In this document: piece by piece, positions 59,681 through 64,000 of the stretch
How positions within the stretch are numbered: position 1 is the stretch's first letter
Layout of the letters: each line of letters begins with the position of its first letter
NCBI GenBank assembly: GCA_048013815.1
Contig: CM106585.1
Span: forward strand, 23,994,001 to 24,058,000
Direction: 5' to 3'
Source of the DNA: Setoptus koraiensis
Lineage: Eukaryota > Arthropoda
Length of the DNA: 64,000 bases
Notes under the pieces: model-generated
Seen by the model: only the letters and a program-made list of their open reading frames with translations
Told to the model about the DNA's origin: nothing
The model's database searches: none
Translations under genes and position numbers: made by a program

Positions 59681-61222
59681 TCAAGTTTTAAAAGATAATT
59701 TACTTGAATGGCTAGTCAACTCAGACAAATGCATCGGCTCGATCTTAGCTCCCAATTTTGTCACTACTCGTGGTTTGGTAATTTCACGGAACGACAACTG
59801 ATCTCTGAATGAACCACTTACTGGCTCACTTATTCTATCAGCCAGGGCTTCTTCCGATTTGAAGGGGAACGGCAACTTCTTCATTGCGTACTGCTTTATA
59901 TTTCCATCGACCACCTCTGATATAATCACATTGCCCATCGTACTATCGCGACGGTTAACTTTCTTTGCCTTAACGGTGAGTCTCTCTTTTTTCTTCTTAT
60001 TCTCTACTATCCCAGGACCGGCCCATTCATTCCAGCCAGGCAAGTAAAGGTCGAGATCTTTCGGTTGTTCAGCGTCTTCCACCTCCTTCTTTTTTGCATC
60101 GAACTCTTTGACAACATCGTCATCGGCGAAAGCTTCGCTGATCAGTTTGCGTTGTTCATTATCGTTGTCATCATCATCATTATCACTGTAAACTTCCATG
60201 GCTGTCAGATTACTCATTTCTTTGCTGTCTAATGATTTTCTACTCCTTTGTTCGTAAGTTGGTGCAGTTGGGAAAGGCTCATCGTTTTGTTCCTCGAAAT
60301 CATCTTCCATTTGTTCCTCTTCATCTTCTTCTTCTTCTTCTTCTTCAGCTTCGACATTTTCATCCTCTTGATCGCTATCACTTTCTTCACTATCGGACGA
60401 ACTGTCATCAGAATTCCTTGATTTCCTAGGTCTAGAACTGTATTTCTCCGAGAGAGCTTGCTGATCCATGATAGCCTGACGAGCGTTCTTGTCATACTTG
60501 GCCTGGATCTTGGCATGCTTAGCCCATTTGGAAGTTTTATGTTTCAGAGTGGCCCGCTCATGGGCTCTCAACTTCTCCAATTTTTGAATCTCACTTATAA
60601 TATTAGCACCGGTGTCTATTTTCTTACTTTCAATTCTTTTGCGTTCATGTTTAAGTCGCCGATGGTAGGATTTGGATTTGATGGCTTTTTGTCGTTTCAT
60701 CTTTGCTCCATAGTGACTAACTAGGGCACGCATCTTCTGCAATTCGGTATGCCTTTCTTTCGCCTCCTCTAAGCTGATGGACTTGAGAAATTTCTCCTCA
60801 GCCTTTGTGAATTCGCTTTGGTCATCGAGGTAGTCGGAATCTTTTTTTAGTATTTGATTTGTCGCAACTTCCAAATCCGTTGATGGTTTCATATTTACAA
60901 GAACATCTCTGGGTGATGGAAGAGTTCTCGGTTCTTCGTTTAGGGGAAATTGGAGCTGCCTGGAAGTGGCCCTTTCTTTGACAATACGATCCCATTTTGT
61001 GACTTGTTTTGTGGCCTTGCTATAATTGAGCTTTCTTTCGATTAACTCACGCTCATTTGATTCCAATGGTAGCTCAACAACTTTCTTTTTGGTGAGTTTT
61101 TTCAGTTTTTTCTCAATCTCTTTCTTCTTGTCTCCTTTGATGGACTCGACCATTTGGGCCAGTCCAACACGGCGCCCATCGGATGGCTTTTTGGTCTTCA
61201 CCTTCTTCACTTGATCGTCCAT
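59681..61222 (-). CDS. Utp14: Utp14, U3 snoRNP / small-subunit processome factor
   Basis: A nucleolar protein of the small-subunit processome that is needed for 18S rRNA maturation and, in yeast, activates the helicase Dhr1. It has 513 residues in one exon, with ATG in ACCATGGAC. The N-terminal part is basic. The family core lies in the middle: EEAKERHTELQKMRALVSHYG, then KRQKAIKSKSYHRRLKHERK, the lysine-rich IKSKxYHR motif. A long acidic Ser/Asp/Glu tract follows at about 270-320. The conserved C-terminal part has GWNEWAGPG, NVIISE, PFPFKSEEA and ITKPRVVTKLGAKIEPMH. It is shorter than the human protein (about 770), mainly through reduced linkers. Its 5' end faces away from the phosphorylase and 490 bp separate it from the Cyclin-L stop, both on the minus strand. 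Confidence 0.93.
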   Translation of the reverse strand: MDDQVKKVKTKKPSDGRRVGLAQMVESIKGDKKKEIEKKLKKLTKKKVVELPLESNERELIERKLNYSKATKQVTKWDRIVKERATSRQLQFPLNEEPRTLPSPRDVLVNMKPSTDLEVATNQILKKDSDYLDDQSEFTKAEEKFLKSISLEEAKERHTELQKMRALVSHYGAKMKRQKAIKSKSYHRRLKHERKRIESKKIDTGANIISEIQKLEKLRAHERATLKHKTSKWAKHAKIQAKYDKNARQAIMDQQALSEKYSSRPRKSRNSDDSSSDSEESDSDQEDENVEAEEEEEEEDEEEQMEDDFEEQNDEPFPTAPTYEQRSRKSLDSKEMSNLTAMEVYSDNDDDDNDNEQRKLISEAFADDDVVKEFDAKKKEVEDAEQPKDLDLYLPGWNEWAGPGIVENKKKKERLTVKAKKVNRRDSTMGNVIISEVVDGNIKQYAMKKLPFPFKSEEALADRISEPVSGSFRDQLSFREITKPRVVTKLGAKIEPMHLSELTSHSSKLSFKT

Positions 61223-61713
61223 GGTAATTGATTTGGGTTGAGTAGACTTTAGTTAATTGTGGTTGCTCAATTGAATTGTCTTGACCGCAACCAAATGAAA
61301 AATGTGGAAAACACGTTTTTACTTTTTTTCTATTCAAAAATGCGCCAGATTTGAACTTTATTGAATTTCAAACTTGTGATGATCTCGCATCAGAGGTCGC
61401 CTCTTCAGAAAAAATGCAGAACGTCGTTTCATTCAAGTTATTGACCAATTAAAGTGTCAATTTTCGAGAAGAATTTGGTGCCATGGGGCTCGATAGAGGG
61501 ATCCCCTTCTTACCTGCGTCCAGCTCTTTCTTTCGTTGGAGACAAGCTCTCGGAAGACTTGAAAATATTTTTCTGCGTCGTTTCAGAGACGACCTGGGCA
61601 ATATTGCCAATATTACTACTATCAAGTTATTGTCTATTTGAAATAGTAAAGAAACAAACATTCATTAGTGGAATTGGATTGCCTAGGAACGAGGCAAAAA
61701 TTTATTGATAAAC
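61223..61713. other. Spacer between Utp14 and Cyclin-L
   Basis: A short interval holding the Utp14 promoter and the Cyclin-L 3' end. A plus-strand frame at 61454-61708 encodes about 84 residues with one possible membrane helix (TTWAILPILLLSSYCLF) but begins at GTG, has an in-frame stop just upstream and ends inside the Cyclin-L poly(A) region. It would need an unseen first exon. I leave it uncalled. Confidence 0.45.
61701..61706 (-). terminator. Poly(A) signal, Cyclin-L
   Basis: AATAAA on the minus strand only 7 nt after the Cyclin-L TAG stop. It supports the view that the gene really ends here, without a downstream RS-coding exon. Confidence 0.5.
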
Positions 61714-62580
61714 CTAAGATACTTCTTCTCGTCCACCTAGGCTTAGGTGTGTGAGCAACATGTCAATCTTTGGAGGTGGCCTTATGTACAGCCTAAGTAT
61801 TGAATTGCAGACTGCCGTAACATTCTCTTGTGTTACATCGAATAATCCGAACCAGGGCTGATCTTCACTAGATTCGGGGAAGGGTCGCTTTAAAATAAGT
61901 GCCGCCAAATGAAGACAAGCACATGTTATAACTTCACTAGAATATTCTACGAATACGCTAGTCCTGAGACTGTCATTCATGTAGTTCCAGGCGTACTTTA
62001 ACAGTCGATTGTTGTCATCTTCAGTCCATATACTATGATCACTATCTAATACATTGATTATGGCTTTTAGATAATTAACAAGAATCTTGTGCGGATAATT
62101 ACTGCGAACGCAAAAGCCAAGATTCTTTAATAATCTAGTTTCGGCATTTATAACTCTTGCTTTAATCCTTTCAAAATCACAACCATTGTAGAAGGTGACT
62201 TTGACTTTTCTTTTGCATGATATAATATATGTAAATACATGGATTACTTCGCGTACTTTGCGTGGACACTCTTCTATTTTAGCAGCTAAAAATAAAGCAG
62301 CCATGGCAGAAATGTCCATCTTGTGATTTTGGAATGAGTATCTACTTGTGTAATAGAGCCTTTGAAATAGCATTTGTGCCAAAGCCATAGCTTTTTGGCG
62401 GAGTCTGAGTAAGATGCCAGCGTTTTGTATGAGATCACAGCCTAAAATTCTGAGGTCCTGTTCTGTTCTACTGTCCATGCCGTCCTTTTGCGATGGTGTT
62501 GATTTCAATCTGTCCTCTGGTAGAACCCAGTTCTCTAAATCGAGCTTGACAATTACCCTGACAGGCGACATTATCACCAT
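61714..62580 (-). CDS. CycL: Cyclin-L, without RS domain
   Basis: Cyclin-L pairs with CDK10/CDK11-type kinases and acts in transcription and pre-mRNA splicing in the nucleus. The exon visible here starts at 62590, after a strong acceptor (GATACTTTCAG|TGG). The first ATGs are at 62580 and 62571, giving 288 or 285 residues. The hydrophobic frame upstream of 62590 is then intron. Cyclin box 1 has DLRILGCDLIQNAGILLRL and AALFLAAKIEECPRKVREVI. Box 2 has NYPHKILVNYLKAI, AWNYMNDSLRTSVFVEYSSE and CACLHLAALIL, which match Cyclin-L closely. The protein stops about 30 residues after box 2. The Arg-Ser-rich tail of long Cyclin-L isoforms is missing, and a poly(A) signal follows directly. An upstream exon, mostly or wholly 5' untranslated, must exist and was not located. 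Confidence 0.85.
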   Translation of the reverse strand: MVIMSPVRVIVKLDLENWVLPEDRLKSTPSQKDGMDSRTEQDLRILGCDLIQNAGILLRLRQKAMALAQMLFQRLYYTSRYSFQNHKMDISAMAALFLAAKIEECPRKVREVIHVFTYIISCKRKVKVTFYNGCDFERIKARVINAETRLLKNLGFCVRSNYPHKILVNYLKAIINVLDSDHSIWTEDDNNRLLKYAWNYMNDSLRTSVFVEYSSEVITCACLHLAALILKRPFPESSEDQPWFGLFDVTQENVTAVCNSILRLYIRPPPKIDMLLTHLSLGGREEVS

Positions 62581-62759
62581 AATAATGCCACTGAAAGTAT
62601 CAATAGACGAATAATACAAGCTTATTGTTACATAAATAAGGATAGTGGATAAAATACAAAAACAGATTGACAGATTGAAAATTTGTGCGGTCATGGTGCA
62701 ATGAATGAGATATAAAAACATGATGCTATTGGCGCTAGATTCAAAGTTGGAAAAGTTGC

Positions 62760-62901
62760 TAGTGATGGGAGGATATCGATCTCCCACCCTGGGAGAAGGG
62801 AGAAATCTCCCAAAGAGCTCGCCAGTCTCCCGAATCTTCGGGGGATAAATATCTCATGGGCGGGAGAATTTCTCCCGTTCGGGCTTATCTCCCCATCATT
62901 A
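62760..62901. mobile_element. hAT-type MITE, 142 bp, with 8-bp target duplication
   Basis: The ends are TAGTGATGGGAGGATA and, on the other strand, TAATGATGGGGAGATA (13 of 16 match). The element is flanked by exact copies of AAAGTTGC at 62752-62759 and 62902-62909, the 8-bp duplication typical of hAT transposons. The interior is a string of hairpins: TCTCCCA..TGGGAGA, GGGAGA..TCTCCC, CCCGAA..TTCGGG and CGGGAGAA..TTCTCCCG. It has no coding capacity. It sits about 170 bp upstream of the Cyclin-L exon, inside its presumed intron or leader. The perfect duplication suggests a fairly recent insertion. Confidence 0.88.
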
Positions 62902-63769
62902 AAAGTTGCGAATTTTCTGCTGACACTGTCAAATCAACGGTTGATTATTTTTCACGTGAACTAATGCGTTCATGTGAGACTCAGCATCGTGATTCATGAA
63001 TTGGATTGCAAAACTTGCTATCTTTTCTATTATGAAAGTTGTTAATGAAAACATATTGAAAGCTTCTGTGCTGTTTATAAAATCAAATCTCATCAGTGAT
63101 ATACTCTGGAACGACACATTAGGAGAGGAGTATCATCAATCTCTTCATTATTATTATTAGCATTTAATTTTATTAATTTATTTATCACTGGAGCCATCAT
63201 TGCACGCCAGCTACAAGTGGAATAATAATAATATTCTCTAAACCACAGACACCAGACATTCGGCACAATCAAGAAAAACTTGCTTTGAGCGACCGCCTAG
63301 ATAGGCTCTACAGAAATACAAAATAGCAAGAAACAATCTAGGCGTAGCTGGAGCAGAGATTCATAGGAGCCAGATGGCTAAGATTTATTGATGCTGGAAG
63401 TTTATGTAAAAGCTGTTGCTGCTCTCATACGTTATGTAAGCCACTATTTATATTAATTTTCATTACTACCAGAGTGTGGAAGAGAAGAATCATTTGATTA
63501 TGAGCAACAGCAGCCAGTGGCAGCGCTATGTTAGCTACAGATTGACTAGGAATACAGAGAGATAGAAAGGAATAGTGAGAGTTCTTGGGCGGAGTCACAT
63601 CGCAACAGCACGAGAGTTGCGCAACACAAATATAAACTAACACTAATCTGCTATATGGGCAACTGTTGACTTGAGCGGACTGTGTTTCGAAGCATCTCCT
63701 TGTAAAATTCAACTTGCACAAACTTATGCTTTACATTAACTACAGGGATTGGACAGGACATACCAACAA

Positions 63770-63811
63770 CCGACCATCCGACCATCCGACCATCCGACCA
63801 ACCGACCAACG
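63770..63811. repeat. 8-bp tandem repeat (CCGACCAT)
   Basis: About five copies of CCGACCAT/CCGACCAA. Non-coding. Confidence 0.8.
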
Positions 63812-64000
63812 AATAGGCCGAACAGGATAGACTAGGGATAGGCAGGAATTCTTCTCGTGAGAATCATCATTACACCAACACACACATATACACACACGTA
63901 TCGTCTGAGTGGATGAGCCAATGCACGTAAAATTAAATAGAAATTCTTCGTTCTCTTGAACATTGGCCCTAAAATATCATATTAACATCATCCCTGGTGA

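Larger units (their letters stand above)
62591..64000. other. Cyclin-L upstream intron/leader and spacer
   Basis: Contains the intron before the Cyclin-L exon, the hAT-type MITE at 62760-62901 and an 8-bp array near 63770. No coding gene is supported. The missing first exon of Cyclin-L is probably within the first kilobase. Confidence 0.5.

Noticed and set aside
61454-61708. 84-codon plus-strand frame with one membrane-like helix between Utp14 and Cyclin-L
   Set aside because: It starts at GTG, has an in-frame stop just upstream and no visible first exon, and runs into the Cyclin-L poly(A) signal. Possible but unsupported.
62591-62787. Hydrophobic N-terminal extension of Cyclin-L
   Set aside because: A strong acceptor (TACTTTCAG) at 62591 shows that this part is intron; Cyclin-L has no membrane segment.
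1-64000. Old retroviral, LTR or Polinton copies
   Set aside because: I saw no reverse transcriptase, integrase, capsid or polymerase signature and no long terminal repeats in any frame. Short decayed pieces could escape reading by eye.

Overview
The window is a eukaryotic nuclear segment, almost certainly from an arthropod. Glycogen phosphorylase carries an arthropod-type N-terminus, the Sox, Cyclin-L and alkaline phosphatase genes are animal types, introns have GT..AG ends and are short (107 to about 420 bp where bounded), and several large genes have no intron in their coding region. Intron-poor genes, runs of Asn/Gln/His in proteins and spacers full of CAA/TTG and CA repeats suggest a chelicerate, perhaps an acariform mite. 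That placement is inference only.

Layout. 1-8.7 kb: non-coding, microsatellite-rich. 8.67-11.22 kb (-): two-exon SoxB (Sox14/21-like) transcription factor. 11.2-25.1 kb: gene-poor DNA holding one mariner-type MITE (14786-15156), simple repeats and hairpins; probably regulatory flank of the Sox gene. 25.16-26.3 kb (+): possible small two-exon membrane or secreted protein, unrecognised. 26.3-31.1 kb: non-coding. 31.15-34.03 kb (+): secreted ADAMTSL/punctin (MADD-4)-like protein with six thrombospondin type-1 modules and an Ig domain. 35.3-36.3 kb (+): C-terminal, N-WASP-binding part of a verprolin/WIP-like protein. 37.0-39.7 kb (-): five-exon alkaline phosphatase with a 20-nt microexon. 39.7-46.3 kb: non-coding. 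46.31-46.58 kb (-): 89-residue secreted-peptide candidate. 47.95-51.23 kb (-): ABCG half transporter in one exon. 51.2-57.0 kb: non-coding, with a higher-order TTG/CTG array. 57.03-59.57 kb (+): intronless glycogen phosphorylase. 59.68-61.22 kb (-): Utp14 ribosome-biogenesis factor, tail-to-tail with it. 61.71-62.59 kb (-): Cyclin-L without an RS tail. 62760-62901: a small hAT-type MITE with an 8-bp target duplication.

The genes do not form one pathway. They are unrelated housekeeping genes (phosphorylase, Utp14, Cyclin-L), secreted or surface proteins (TSP1/Ig protein, alkaline phosphatase, ABCG) and one developmental regulator in a gene-poor domain. The right third is compact, with convergent genes sharing 3' ends within tens of bases; the left half is sparse. 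No RNA gene, CRISPR array or recognisable retroviral element was found. The most noteworthy items are the clean hAT and mariner MITEs, the alkaline phosphatase microexon, the RS-less Cyclin-L, the apparently WH2-less verprolin fragment and two orphan secreted or membrane proteins.
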